A DNA stretch of 64,000 bases. It comes from Myxococcales bacterium. GTDB taxonomy: Bacteria; Myxococcota_A; Polyangia; Polyangiales; Ga0077539. Of this stretch, positions 8,790 through 18,434 are shown one piece after another. The first letter of the stretch is position 1. Every line of letters begins with the position of its first letter. Location: assembly GCA_013298625.1 (NCBI GenBank), contig JAAFIF010000046.1, forward strand, positions 1 to 64,000. Reading direction: 5' to 3'. The translations under genes were made by a program, and so were the position numbers. Under the pieces are notes generated by a model. That model worked only from the letters and a program-made list of their open reading frames with translations, did not search any database and was not told where the DNA came from.

Positions 8790-9595
8790 GGGCACGAGCG
8801 TAGCGCGTCGATGGCGCGCGCGTGCAGCGATGGCGTCGCGACGACGATCCCGTGATCGAGCACCAGGTCGGCGTCCGCGTAGCGAATGCGCTCGCCGCGC
8901 GCGTCGCTGACCGTCGCGCCCGCAGAGAGCGCGATCGCGTGCGGGGCGCAGGCGTCCCAGAGCTTCGCGCCTCCGCTTGGCAAGACGTAGAGGTCCGCTT
9001 CGCACGCTGCGACGAGGGCGACCTTCAGTCCGACCGAGCCGCAGGGCCGCGCGTGGCCGCCGACCGCCTCGGCGACGCGCTGCACGCGCGGGTCGGGGCG
9101 CGAGCGAGAGGACACCATCCGCACCGAGCCTTCGGGCTCGCGAACGCGCAACGGGCGCGCGGGGCCGCCCTCACGAGACTCGAAGGCGCCGCGCTCGACG
9201 CTGCCCCAGATCGCGCGCTGCCACGCAGGGGCGACCACGCAGCCGAGCACGGGCTCGCCGTCGATCGCGAGGCCGACCATCACGCAGAACTCGCCGTTCT
9301 TGGCGATGAACTCTTTGGTTCCGTCGACGGGATCGACGAACCATACGCGGCCGCCCTTCGCGATCGCGGCGCGGTTGTCGTCGGCGCCGCTCTCTTCTGC
9401 GCACACCGAATCGAGCGGAAATCTCTCTCTCAGAAGCGCCACGATCGCCGCGTTGGCCTCGCGGTCCGCCGTGGTCACAGGGTCGTCGACGCCCTTCCAA
9501 TCGACGGAGAAATCCCTAGCGTAGATGTCAGCGATGAGGGTCGCGCCGAGCTCGGCAGACTCGCGGGCGACGGTCAGCTCTCGATCGAGATTCAC
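8786..9595 (-). CDS. cysQ: CysQ/inositol monophosphatase-family phosphatase
   Basis: A 269-residue magnesium-dependent phosphatase, most like 3'(2'),5'-bisphosphate nucleotidase CysQ, which recycles PAP from sulfate assimilation. Motifs: DPVTTADREAN (about residue 35), AEESGAD (about 65), WFVDPVDGTKEF (metal-binding DPVDGT, about 88), and WDACAPHAI near 215. The KEF after the DGT motif favours CysQ over an inositol phosphatase. It starts at GTG 9595 and its stop overlaps pepP by 4 bp. Substrate specificity is inferred from motif similarity only. Confidence 0.85.
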   Translation of the reverse strand: MNLDRELTVARESAELGATLIADIYARDFSVDWKGVDDPVTTADREANAAIVALLRERFPLDSVCAEESGADDNRAAIAKGGRVWFVDPVDGTKEFIAKNGEFCVMVGLAIDGEPVLGCVVAPAWQRAIWGSVERGAFESREGGPARPLRVREPEGSVRMVSSRSRPDPRVQRVAEAVGGHARPCGSVGLKVALVAACEADLYVLPSGGAKLWDACAPHAIALSAGATVSDARGERIRYADADLVLDHGIVVATPSLHARAIDALRSCP

Positions 9596-9652
9596 GAGCG
9601 ATGGCGTAACACAGGATTGCCACCGACCACGAAACGCCGCACACACCCGGGC

Positions 9653-10459
9653 GTGTTCGAGCCTCGCGTCGAGCTCGCTGCGCCGGACGCAGCGAGCCTA
9701 TGGTTCATTTTTGCAGGCGATTCGCTGATCGTTCGCGATCGCCCCGACGGCTCGTGCGAGCCCCTCTCGGGCGACCTCGCGCTCCCCATCCCCGACGCCC
9801 CGATCCCGCTCGGCGTGCTCGACGGCCGCCTCGCCTACGCCGCGACGATCGAGAGCAAACCACCGCTCGCGCCGGGGCTCTCGGCCACATCGCTGCGCGC
9901 GCTGCACGCGCGGATGGACGCATCGGCCTTCGACGCGGCCTCGCTCGGCGCCCAGCTCGCGTACTTCGCGCACAACTACCGCTTCTGCGCCCGGTGCGCG
10001 GCCGCGCTCGCGCCCGCAGCACAATCGCGTGCACGGGTATGCACACGTTGCAAACACGAGTGGTACCCGCGCGTCTCACCGTGCGCGATCGTGCTCGTGC
10101 GCGACGGAGACCGCGTGCTGATGACGCGGCAGCCGCGCTACCCCGCGGGCATGTACGGGCTCGTCGCGGGCTTCGTCGAGGCGAGCGAGTCCGTCGAGCG
10201 CTGCGCCGAGCGCGAGGCGCTCGAAGAGTGCGGGATCACCGTGAAGAACCTGCGGTACTTCGGGTCGCAGCCGTGGTCGTTTCCACACCAGTTGATGCTG
10301 GGCTTCGTCGCGGACTACGCCGGAGGCGAGCTCGTCGTCGACACGAGCGAGCTCGAAGAAGCGCGCTGGTTCTCTCGCGACGCGATGCCGTCGCTGCCGC
10401 CGTCGGTGAGCATCGCGCGCAAGATGATCGACGCCTTCGTCGCGGACGAGCTCGGCTGA
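9653..10459 (+). CDS. nudC: NADH pyrophosphatase / RNA-NAD decapping Nudix enzyme
   Basis: A 268-residue Nudix hydrolase. The N-terminal domain (about residues 1-105) is followed by a zinc ribbon (CARC then CTRCKHEWYPR, about 115-140). The Nudix box then reads GFVEASESVERCAEREALEE with ECGI following (about 175-198), and SQPWSFPHQLMLGF is the NudC-specific motif after the box. NudC cleaves NAD(H) and removes NAD caps from RNA. It starts at GTG 9653, as no closer ATG is in frame. It is divergent from cysQ. Confidence 0.92.
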   Translation: MFEPRVELAAPDAASLWFIFAGDSLIVRDRPDGSCEPLSGDLALPIPDAPIPLGVLDGRLAYAATIESKPPLAPGLSATSLRALHARMDASAFDAASLGAQLAYFAHNYRFCARCAAALAPAAQSRARVCTRCKHEWYPRVSPCAIVLVRDGDRVLMTRQPRYPAGMYGLVAGFVEASESVERCAEREALEECGITVKNLRYFGSQPWSFPHQLMLGFVADYAGGELVVDTSELEEARWFSRDAMPSLPPSVSIARKMIDAFVADELG

Positions 10460-10463
10460 GCGC

Positions 10464-12662
10464 CTACCAGCGAGCGGTGATCCCGTCGGCGATGTACGCG
10501 CCCAGCGCCGCGATCGTGAGCGCGGGGTTGACGCCGAGGGGCGTCGCCATGATCGAGCCGTCCGCGACGAAGAGCTTGTCGCCCTGCCCGTGGACCGCGC
10601 CGCGCACGTCGACGACCGAGGTCGCAGGGTCGTCGCCCATCACGCAGCCGCCGAGGGGATGCACGGTGAGCAGCTCCATGGGCTTGACGCTCGTGGGCTG
10701 AATAAACGTCCCGTCGATGCGCTCGGTCATCGCGTTCATCGCGGCGGGGATGCGCTGCATGAAGCCTTGGTTCTTCGCGCCGGGCCACCGTACGCGCACG
10801 CGCTTGGGGTCGTTGGCGTCGAGCTCGAGCGCGCCGAAGTGGTCCTCCATACCCACGGACAGAAACGTCAACGACGACTCGAGCGCGCCGCGCGACTGCC
10901 AGCCGAACAGGTCAGCCTTCTCGCGCAGCCACTCGTGCAGCTCGTTGCTGATGCTGGTGTTCGAGTCGCGGCCGAACGGCGCTGCGGCCACAAGCAAGCC
11001 GCGCACGAGGGCGGTGAGGACGCGTGGGATGCCGCCCTCTTCGATGACGAAGTGCTTCTTGACGTCGGGGTCGTCCCAGAACTTCGCCACCGACGTGATG
11101 GTGGGGCCGTACGACTGCGCCGTCTGCTTCTCGCCGTTGTACCCGAAGCCGATCACGTCGGCGTTGCCGCTGAAGCGCGAGCCCAGCGCGTCGGACACCG
11201 AGAGCGCGCGCTGCTTGCTTCGCGCGAGGATGCCAAACGACCCCAGCGTCCCGGCGCTGATCACCGCTTGCTTTGCGCGGATCGTTCGCTCGACGCCGCG
11301 CTGGTGATCGTGCGCGACGATCGTGACGCCGTCGGCGTCGGTCTCGACGCGGATCACCTCGAGCTCGCTGTAGATCGACAGGCCGTTCTTCTCGGCGATC
11401 GAGAGGTAGTTCATGTCCACCGTCCCCTTCGCCGTGAAGTTGCAGCCGCTGACGCAGCCGCCGCAGCGGGTGCAGGCGTCTTGGATGTTGCCGGTGTCCG
11501 CGCTGCGGTCGGTGCGCTCGAAGGCGACCGCGATGGGGACGAGGCTCGCGCTCGTGCAGCCCTTCACGACGCGCGCTGCGTCGAGAAACACCTGGGATTT
11601 GAGGGGAGGTTCGGGGTCGAGCGACGGCCTGAGAACAGCGTTCGCGCGCTCGTAATACGGCGCGAGGTCGGGCAGCGCCTTGGGCCACTGCGGGAGCGCG
11701 AAGACCGCGCGCGGCGCCTCGATCATGGCGTTGGCGTTGATGAGAGACGTTCCGCCGAGGCCGTTGCCGCAGAGCACGTCGACGTCTCCCGCGAGGTTGA
11801 AATCAAAGAGCCCCGTGGGGTTGATCGGAGACTTGAGCTTCGAGGGCATCTCCCACGGTTCGTCGGCGAAATCCCCGGCGCGCCACTCGCTGCCGCGCTC
11901 GAAGAGGGCGATGTTCTTGCCGACGCCCGTCGCCGGGTCGCGCCACGAGGCGAGCTCTTTGGCGACCGCTCCGCCGCCGTAGCCCGAGCCGATGATCACG
12001 ACGTCCCAGGTGGTCGTATCGACGTCGTCGTGCGGCTTGACGAGCGAGCGACGACGGATCGAAGGCGCGGGCGGCTCGCGAAATCCCGCGAGCAACACGT
12101 GGAGCTCCTGCCGCAGAAACATCCGAAGAAACTTCATCTTGGCGCCCCAGCCAGCGCCCGGCCCCTTGGTGTCGAAGCTCGCCACCAGGCGCGCGAAGTC
12201 CTTCATCGGAAAGTGCAGCACCCCCGCGGCGACGATGACGTCGCGCTCGTCGTGGATCGTCGAGTAGAGCGTGGTCAGGTCGTGGATCGCGTCGATCTGC
12301 GTGGGGTCGTCGTCGAGAAACTTCGTCCCGACGAACGTGTACTTCTTGTCGCCCACCGAGAACGTGTGACGGTGCTCCATCAAGCGCGTGTCACCAGCGC
12401 CTCGGGACATGAACTTGAACGTCCCTGCGTCGAGCGTCACGGGCTGCGCGCCGAACAAATTGCCGAGGTACTTGCCCGAGACCTTCGCGGGGTACTCACG
12501 GTTCGCGACGAAGGCGTCGAGGTCGTCGACGTGGATGGTGAGGTCGAAGCCGAACCACTCGTTCTTCGCGCGACCGTTGACCTCTCCCGTCCGTGGGTCG
12601 TCGGCGCCCCACGTGAAGAAGCCGGTCATTTGCTCGTGAAACCAGAGCTCCGTCTTGTTCAT
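10464..12662 (-). CDS. GMC-family oxidoreductase with long N-terminal domain and Cys cluster
   Basis: A 732-residue flavoenzyme resembling cholesterol-oxidase-like GMC proteins. The first 220 residues are a separate domain (YLGNLFGAQ, GTFKFMSRGAGDTRLMEHRH) not found in short GMC enzymes. The FAD-binding fold starts near 230 (VVIIGSGYGGGAVAKEL), with GNGLGGTSLIN near 310. A cluster CTRCGGCVSGC (about 400) is typical of the bacterial lipid-acting GMC subgroup and may hold a metal centre or disulfides. The active-site His region is VHPLGGCVMG, near 670. It probably oxidises a sterol or other hydrophobic alcohol; the substrate is not known. ATG 12686 is an alternative start eight codons upstream. 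Confidence 0.85.
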   Translation of the reverse strand: MNKTELWFHEQMTGFFTWGADDPRTGEVNGRAKNEWFGFDLTIHVDDLDAFVANREYPAKVSGKYLGNLFGAQPVTLDAGTFKFMSRGAGDTRLMEHRHTFSVGDKKYTFVGTKFLDDDPTQIDAIHDLTTLYSTIHDERDVIVAAGVLHFPMKDFARLVASFDTKGPGAGWGAKMKFLRMFLRQELHVLLAGFREPPAPSIRRRSLVKPHDDVDTTTWDVVIIGSGYGGGAVAKELASWRDPATGVGKNIALFERGSEWRAGDFADEPWEMPSKLKSPINPTGLFDFNLAGDVDVLCGNGLGGTSLINANAMIEAPRAVFALPQWPKALPDLAPYYERANAVLRPSLDPEPPLKSQVFLDAARVVKGCTSASLVPIAVAFERTDRSADTGNIQDACTRCGGCVSGCNFTAKGTVDMNYLSIAEKNGLSIYSELEVIRVETDADGVTIVAHDHQRGVERTIRAKQAVISAGTLGSFGILARSKQRALSVSDALGSRFSGNADVIGFGYNGEKQTAQSYGPTITSVAKFWDDPDVKKHFVIEEGGIPRVLTALVRGLLVAAAPFGRDSNTSISNELHEWLREKADLFGWQSRGALESSLTFLSVGMEDHFGALELDANDPKRVRVRWPGAKNQGFMQRIPAAMNAMTERIDGTFIQPTSVKPMELLTVHPLGGCVMGDDPATSVVDVRGAVHGQGDKLFVADGSIMATPLGVNPALTIAALGAYIADGITARW

Positions 12663-12720
12663 CAACCGGATGGTCGCACGAAACACAACCTTCGCAGCAC
12701 CGTCGTTCTGCGGTCACCGG

Positions 12721-12735
12721 CGCGTTTCGAACGCG
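12721..12735. promoter_or_regulatory. Perfect inverted repeat upstream of phosphatase-pst genes
   Basis: CGCGTT-TCG-AACGCG, a 6-3-6 palindrome, lies 17-32 bp upstream of the PhoD-type gene, in the only divergent promoter space before the pst genes. It could be an operator. In a GC-rich genome such a palindrome can also occur by chance. Confidence 0.25.
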
Positions 12736-12752
12736 TGCGAAGGGTCGTTGTC

Positions 12753-14444
12753 ATGAGCATGGATCGACGACGCTTCATTCGAACGACGGTCACCGCGACG
12801 CTCGCGGCCGGAGCGCTTCAGCGCTGCAGTCCTCCGGTGATCGCACCCGACGCCAGCGACGCGAGCGCCGCTGAATCAGCGGTCGACGCAGAGCCCGCCG
12901 AGGCCGCCGCGGACGCCACCGTGCGGCCCGACGGCGGGTGCATCGCGAGGCCGAGCGAGTTCGGCGCGGGCGAAGGCGCCTTTCGCCACGGCGTCGCGAG
13001 CGGCGATCCCCTGATCGACTCGGTGATCCTGTGGACGCGCGTGACGCCCGCGGACGCGAGCGCAGAGGTCGAGGTCACCTACGAGCTCTCGATCAGCCGC
13101 ACGTTCGACGCGATCGCTCGCACCGGGACGCTGCGAACCAGCAGCGCCAGGGATTTTACAGTCAAAGTCGACGCCAACGGCCTCGCTGCCGGCACGACCT
13201 ACTACTATCGCTTCAGGGCGATGGGCGAGACGTCCCCCATCGGACGAACGCGCACTGCGCCCGACGGCGATACCTCGCGCGTTCGGTTCGCGGTGATCTC
13301 GTGCGCATCGTACGCGCACGGGTACTTTCACGCGTACCGAGCGCTCTCTCGACGCGCGGACCTCGACGCGGTGATCCACCTCGGCGACTACATCTACGAG
13401 TACGCGAGCGCCCTCGACACGCCGTGCTTCGGGTCGACCTACGGCAACGTCCGCGGCTACGACCCGCCCCACGAGACCACCACGCTCGCGGACTATCGTC
13501 GTCGCTACGCGCACTACCGGCGAGACCCGGACCTGCAAGACGCACACAGGCAGCACCCCTTCGTCGCGGTCTGGGACGATCACGAGTTCGCGGACAACGC
13601 TCACCCTGCGGGAGCAGGCAACCATCAGCCCGTCGATGGCGACTGGCAGGCTCGCAAGCGCGCCGCGATGCAGGCCTACGCCGAGTGGATGCCCATTCGC
13701 GAGCAGATGGACGGAAAGATCTACCGACGACTGCGTTTCGGCTCGCTCGCGGATCTCATCATGCTCGACACGCGCATCGAGGGCAGAGACCCGCAGGTGC
13801 CGGGGCCGTCGTCGCCCGACCGCACCAACGCGATGCGACAGCTGCTCGGAGCGCAGCAAGAGCTCTGGCTGCGCATGCAGCTCATGGACGCGGGCGCGCG
13901 ATGGAAGCTGCTCGGGCAGCAAGTGATGCTCGCGGCGGTGCTCGATCAGTTTCCCAACGTGGACCAGTGGGATGGGTACCCTGCGGCGCGTCGACGGGTG
14001 TTCGACATGTTGGCCGAGAGCAACGCGCGGGATGTTGTGGTGCTGACCGGAGACGTGCACTCGTCGTGGGCGTGGGACGTGGTGCCCGAAGGAGCGACGT
14101 ATGACCGAAGCACCGGCGCGGGCGCGGTCGCCGTCGAGCTGGTCGTGCCAGCAGTGACGTCGCCGGGCGTGCCGCCGACAGTGGGGCCGATCCTGACCGA
14201 AGAGCTCTATCGCACCAAGCCGAACCTCTCGTACGTCGACCTCGTGCGCCGCGGCTACGTGATCTTGGACATCGACGAGACGCGCACGCAGGCGGCGTGG
14301 TTCTTGTTCGATCGCATCGACGTGATGGCAGCGCAAACCGAGCGCGTCGCAGCGGTGCGCGCGGTCTCTCGCGGCGTCGCTCACCTGCGCGAAGAGAGCA
14401 CCCCAGCGGCGCCTCGGGACGGCGCTCCGCCGCTCGCTCCGTAA
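12753..14444 (+). CDS. phoD: PhoD-type alkaline phosphatase/phosphodiesterase
   Basis: A 563-residue exported metallophosphatase. The N-terminus carries a twin-arginine signal (DRRRFIRTTVTATL) followed by LQRCS, which could also be a lipobox. An Asp/Ala-rich linker, a PhoD N-terminal beta domain (about residues 70-165; FRHGVASGDP, VILWTRVTP) and the catalytic domain follow. Metal-binding blocks are IHLGDYIYEY, VWDDHEFADN, LLGQQVMLA and LTGDVHSSWAW, as in PhoD enzymes that use calcium and iron. It liberates phosphate from diesters outside the cytoplasm. It heads a run of phosphate genes (phoX, pstSCAB). ATG 12759 is a second in-frame start. Confidence 0.9.
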   Translation: MSMDRRRFIRTTVTATLAAGALQRCSPPVIAPDASDASAAESAVDAEPAEAAADATVRPDGGCIARPSEFGAGEGAFRHGVASGDPLIDSVILWTRVTPADASAEVEVTYELSISRTFDAIARTGTLRTSSARDFTVKVDANGLAAGTTYYYRFRAMGETSPIGRTRTAPDGDTSRVRFAVISCASYAHGYFHAYRALSRRADLDAVIHLGDYIYEYASALDTPCFGSTYGNVRGYDPPHETTTLADYRRRYAHYRRDPDLQDAHRQHPFVAVWDDHEFADNAHPAGAGNHQPVDGDWQARKRAAMQAYAEWMPIREQMDGKIYRRLRFGSLADLIMLDTRIEGRDPQVPGPSSPDRTNAMRQLLGAQQELWLRMQLMDAGARWKLLGQQVMLAAVLDQFPNVDQWDGYPAARRRVFDMLAESNARDVVVLTGDVHSSWAWDVVPEGATYDRSTGAGAVAVELVVPAVTSPGVPPTVGPILTEELYRTKPNLSYVDLVRRGYVILDIDETRTQAAWFLFDRIDVMAAQTERVAAVRAVSRGVAHLREESTPAAPRDGAPPLAP

Positions 14445-14525
14445 GCGACAACTGTTCTCGACAACGCCCCGCGCGCGTCGAGCGAGCGTCACGCGATCGA
14501 CAAGCGCGGCGAGTACTGCTCGAAC

Positions 14526-16577
14526 GTGAACCGCGCACGCACCGCCCAGCGCACTTGCCTGCATCGTCTCGTCGCCTCGACGCTCGCGTGCGTCGCGTTC
14601 GGAGGTTGCGCGCAGTCCGTCACGCCCACAACGGCGCAGCCTGCACGGGACGCGGGAGCCGTCGACGACTCGATCGAACACGACGCTGAGCCGCCGAGCG
14701 AAGCCTCGGAGCGCGACGGCGCGCTGCTGGCGATTTCGCTCAGCGCAGCGACTGGGTCGCTCGAGCCGTCGATCGCGCGCTGGACGCTCGGAGAGCTCGG
14801 CGCGATCGCCCGAGGACACAGCGCGTTCGGGTATTTCTTTCCGCAGCGAGCCGAGCCGGTCGGCGAAGAGCGATCGGAGATCTCTCGCGCGTTTCGCTCG
14901 CGCGTGTTGGCGCGGTGGCGCGCGCCAGTGGGGCTGGCAGAGTCGCTGCGCGCGGCTCCGACGCCGTTCGCTTTCGAGGTCGAAGACGGTCGCGCGGCGC
15001 TCTGGGTCGCGCACGGCGCTCCTTCGGGTTCGAGCCCGTCGGTCAACCGCGCGGCCACCGGTCAGCTCGCGCGGCTCGGCGAAGCGCAGACGCTGCCGCA
15101 GTCTCCCGCGCAGCTCGACGCGCTGATTCGTGCGCACAAGCTGCAGGTGGGAGCGACGCGGATCGGCCTCGCAGCGGACGCGTACGGAGAGTGGGAGATC
15201 GACCGCGCGTCACACGCACACGAATTCAACGCGACCGACCGCACGCGGGGAGCGCTCGCGGGCTTCGGTTCAGGCTTCGACGACCGTGGCGAGCCGCTGG
15301 CCGAAGACGTCGTCGGCGGCGTCGTCGGCTGCAGCGGCGGGACGCTCGCCCCATGGGGAACAGCGCTGCTGCTCGAGTCGACCGCCGCGCGCGCGTACGG
15401 AGAGCTCGAGCTCGCGCTGCGAGGAGATTCGCTGGTGGGCCGACGTTCGAGCGGCTTCGAGCCAGGCGCGATCGTTCGTCCGCGCACCGCGGGCCACGGC
15501 GCGAGCGACTTCGGCAGTGTTTCGGACAGCAGGCTGAGGCACAGGCGCGATGAAGCGGGCTACGTCGTCGAGCTCGACCCGCGCGCGGACACAGCGCAGT
15601 CGTACGACCGTCGCGGCGTCGGGCAGCGAAAGCTAGCAGCGTTGGGTCGCGGTCACTGGCGCGGCGTGGCGATCGCGCCGCGCGCAGAAGGGACCGCGCC
15701 GATCACTGTGTACGCTGTCGACGGGCGCGCGGGCGGCAGGCTGTTCAAGTTCGTCACCGTCGACGCGGTGTCGCCGGGCTCGACCGCGCGCGAGCAGCGC
15801 GACGCGCTCGCGAACACGCGGGTGTTCGTCGCACACTTCGCAGGGCTCACAGAGAACGATCGCCGATCGGTCCCTTCGATCGGCGGCCCGCCCACGGTCG
15901 ATCGCGAGGCCACAGGGCGATGGATCGAGCTGTCGACGCGCAGCGGCGCGCTCGCGCCGGACGGCGCGACGACGGTTCGAGACGCGCTCGCGGATCCGCT
16001 CGTGGGCGGCGTCGGAGCGTTCGCGGACGACGCGACGGTGCGACTCGCGCTGAGCACTGCGGCCGCGAAGATCGGCGTCGCGCCCGCAGACGGACTGCGT
16101 TCGATCGCCATCGAGCCGACACGGGGATCGATCGTGCTCGCGGCGCACGGCGTCGGAGGGGACGCGATGGGCTCGATCCTGTCGCTTCGCGAGCGGGGCG
16201 CACCCCACGCAGCGGGCGAGTTTCTCTGGGCCGAGCTGTGGCACGGACACGAAGGTGACGATTGGTTCTCGGCGGCGCACCCCGCGGCGCTCACCGTGGA
16301 TGCGCTCGGGACCGTGTGGTTCGCGACGGAGTGCGAGCCTGCGTTGGCGACGTGCGCGCGGAGCGAGGGGCTCTTCGTGCTCGACCGAGGCGCCGAGCGT
16401 CGAGACGGTGAGCCCACGGTGCGGGTCGCGACGTGGGGCCTCGCGTTGCGCGTGGCAACAGCGCCGGTCGGAGCTGTGTTTTCTGCGCCCGTCTTCGATC
16501 GCGCGGACGCGACGATGTTCGTCGGGGTGCGGCCTGCAGGCGCGTTCGAGTGGGCTCCGCCCGAGGAGCAATGGTGA
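14526..16577 (+). CDS. phoX: PhoX-type (DUF839) alkaline phosphatase, lipoprotein
   Basis: A 683-residue exported protein starting at GTG 14526, with a basic N-terminus and lipobox-like FGGCAQ (about residue 28). The body resembles PhoX/DUF839 calcium-dependent phosphatases: GVVGCSGGTLAPWGTALLLE early in the fold, GYVVELDPR and WRGVAIAPRAEG in the middle, ALADPLVGGVGAF, LRSIAIEPTRG, and near the end DALGTVWFATE. It probably releases phosphate from monoesters at the cell surface or in the periplasm. Its stop overlaps the pstS start by 7 bp, linking hydrolysis to uptake in one transcript. Confidence 0.82.
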   Translation: MNRARTAQRTCLHRLVASTLACVAFGGCAQSVTPTTAQPARDAGAVDDSIEHDAEPPSEASERDGALLAISLSAATGSLEPSIARWTLGELGAIARGHSAFGYFFPQRAEPVGEERSEISRAFRSRVLARWRAPVGLAESLRAAPTPFAFEVEDGRAALWVAHGAPSGSSPSVNRAATGQLARLGEAQTLPQSPAQLDALIRAHKLQVGATRIGLAADAYGEWEIDRASHAHEFNATDRTRGALAGFGSGFDDRGEPLAEDVVGGVVGCSGGTLAPWGTALLLESTAARAYGELELALRGDSLVGRRSSGFEPGAIVRPRTAGHGASDFGSVSDSRLRHRRDEAGYVVELDPRADTAQSYDRRGVGQRKLAALGRGHWRGVAIAPRAEGTAPITVYAVDGRAGGRLFKFVTVDAVSPGSTAREQRDALANTRVFVAHFAGLTENDRRSVPSIGGPPTVDREATGRWIELSTRSGALAPDGATTVRDALADPLVGGVGAFADDATVRLALSTAAAKIGVAPADGLRSIAIEPTRGSIVLAAHGVGGDAMGSILSLRERGAPHAAGEFLWAELWHGHEGDDWFSAAHPAALTVDALGTVWFATECEPALATCARSEGLFVLDRGAERRDGEPTVRVATWGLALRVATAPVGAVFSAPVFDRADATMFVGVRPAGAFEWAPPEEQW

Positions 16578-17434
16578 TGCTGTTCCCTCGCCGCGCCGCG
16601 CTCACGGTGGCCGCGCTCGCCGCGTGCTCGGGTCGCTACCCCGGGAGCCGCTCGCGTCGCGACGGCGCTCGCGCGTCGCTGCTCGTCCGCGGCTCGGACA
16701 CGATGGTCCTGCTGGCTCGGCGTTGGGCGGAGGCGTTCGCTGCGAACAACCGCTGCGACGTCGAGGTCGCAGGCGGAGGAAGCGGAACAGGCATCGCCGC
16801 CCTGCTCAACGGCACCGCTGACCTCGCGATGTCCAGCAGGCGCATGCACGAGCGCGAGCGACGCGCGCTCGAAGCGCAAGGCCGAGCCTCGAGCGAGCAC
16901 GTCGTCGCGACCGACGCCGTCGCGGTGTACGCGGCGTCAGGGCTGACGATCGCGGCGCTCTCGCTCGCGCAGCTCGCGGCGATCTACCGCGGGCGCGCGA
17001 CGCGCTGGACGCCGATCGACGGGCGCGACGAACGAGTGATCCCATACGGTCGAGAGAGCTCGTCGGGCACGTACGCGTTCTTCAAAGAGCGAGTGCTCGA
17101 CTCGCTGGACTTCGCTGCCGAGGTGCAGTCGCTGCCCGGCACGGCGTCGGTGGTCGAAGCCGTCGCGTGCGATCCACGGTCGCTCGGCTACGCGGGGCTC
17201 GCGTCGCACATCGGCGTGCAGCGAGTGCCGCTCTCGGCCGACGGACCCGCCGCGCTCGCGCCCACGAAGGCGAACATTTTGTCCGGCGCGTACCCGCTCT
17301 CGCGCCCGCTGTATCTGTACCTCGCCGCGAGGCCGTCCGCGCAGGCCTTGGCGTTTGTACGCTGGGTCCTCACGGCAGAGGGACAGGCCATCGTCGAACG
17401 AGAGGGGTTCTGCCCGCTCGCGGAGAGGACCTGA
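16571..17434 (+). CDS. pstS: Phosphate-binding protein PstS
   Basis: A 287-residue periplasmic phosphate receptor with signal peptide (FPRRAALTVAALAACSG; the Cys may be lipidated). Phosphate-binding fold motifs: RGSDTMVLLARRWAEAF, GGGSGTGIAALLNGTADLAMSSR (read as two halves), SLAQLAAIYRGRATRW, and YGRESSSGTYAFF. The C-terminal YPLSRPLYLY segment is typical. ATG 16571 overlaps the phoX stop; ATG 16577 is possible. It supplies phosphate to PstCA. Confidence 0.9.
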   Translation: MVMLFPRRAALTVAALAACSGRYPGSRSRRDGARASLLVRGSDTMVLLARRWAEAFAANNRCDVEVAGGGSGTGIAALLNGTADLAMSSRRMHERERRALEAQGRASSEHVVATDAVAVYAASGLTIAALSLAQLAAIYRGRATRWTPIDGRDERVIPYGRESSSGTYAFFKERVLDSLDFAAEVQSLPGTASVVEAVACDPRSLGYAGLASHIGVQRVPLSADGPAALAPTKANILSGAYPLSRPLYLYLAARPSAQALAFVRWVLTAEGQAIVEREGFCPLAERT

Positions 17435-17435
17435 A

Positions 17436-18434
17436 ATGCAGGACGTCGCGCACAGCGCTGAGGCGATCGAGCCGCCGTCGCCGCTTCGCACGCAGCGGGG
17501 CGCGCCCTGGACGCATCGCGCCGCCGAGCACGCGATCCGCGCGTGCGCTTCGGTCACGATCGCGGCGGTCGTGCTCGTGCTCGCGTTCGTCCTTCGCGAA
17601 GCGCTGCCGTTGTTCTTCGACCGACCGCGACACGCAGAGGTCCCTCTCGGGTCGCTGGTGCTCCCGAGACAGTGGACAGGATATGACCACGCTACGTTCG
17701 TCTGGCAGCCGGTCGGAGGCGTCGCGAAGTTCAACATTGTCCCGCTCTTGCTGGGCTCCCTGAAGATCGCGACGCTCGCGGTGCTGATCGGCGCGCCGGT
17801 GGGCGTCGCGGCGGCGATCGGGCTGTGGCAGCTCGAGCTGCGCCGCGCGCGGCGGTGGATCAAGCCGGCGATCGAGTTGCTCGCGAGCGTTCCGTCCGTC
17901 GTGGTCGGAGCGTGGGCGCTCGGGACGCTCGCAGGCGTGATGCAGTCGAGCCTCGGGTTGCTCTGGCGGCTCAACGCGCTGACGGCCTCGGTGGCCCTCG
18001 CGGTGATGATCGCGCCGCTGGTGTTCACGATCTCCGACGACGCGATCAACGCGGTGCCCGAAGAGCTCACCGAGGCCGCGTTCGCGCTCGGAGCGCGGCG
18101 CTTCGAGGTCGCGTTGAAGGTCGTGGTCCCCGCGGCGCTGCCCGGCATCGCCGCCGCGTTGGTCTTGGGCCTCGGCCGCGCGATCGGCGAGACGATGATC
18201 GTCGTGATGGTCTCTGGCAATGCGCCGGTGCTTCGGCCCTGCGACCCGACGTCGAGCGCGCGCACGGTGACCGCGACGATCGCCACCGAGCTCGGCGAGG
18301 TCGTGCAGCGCTCGCCGCACTGGAGCGTGCTGTTCATGCTCGGCGCGGTGCTGTTCGCGTGCACGCTCGCGCTCAACGCGATCGCCGCGGCCATCATCGC
18401 GCGGCTCACGCGTCGCCTGCGAGGACGCTCGTGA
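17436..18434 (+). CDS. pstC: Phosphate ABC permease PstC
   Basis: A 332-residue permease with about six transmembrane helices; first helix near residues 38-58 (VTIAAVVLVLAFVLREALPL). The EAA loop that contacts PstB reads EELTEAAFALGARRFEVALK, preceded by SVPSVVVGAWALG. The ATG is 1 bp after the pstS stop, and the stop overlaps pstA by 4 bp (GTGA). Length and order match the standard pst operon. Confidence 0.92.
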   Translation: MQDVAHSAEAIEPPSPLRTQRGAPWTHRAAEHAIRACASVTIAAVVLVLAFVLREALPLFFDRPRHAEVPLGSLVLPRQWTGYDHATFVWQPVGGVAKFNIVPLLLGSLKIATLAVLIGAPVGVAAAIGLWQLELRRARRWIKPAIELLASVPSVVVGAWALGTLAGVMQSSLGLLWRLNALTASVALAVMIAPLVFTISDDAINAVPEELTEAAFALGARRFEVALKVVVPAALPGIAAALVLGLGRAIGETMIVVMVSGNAPVLRPCDPTSSARTVTATIATELGEVVQRSPHWSVLFMLGAVLFACTLALNAIAAAIIARLTRRLRGRS

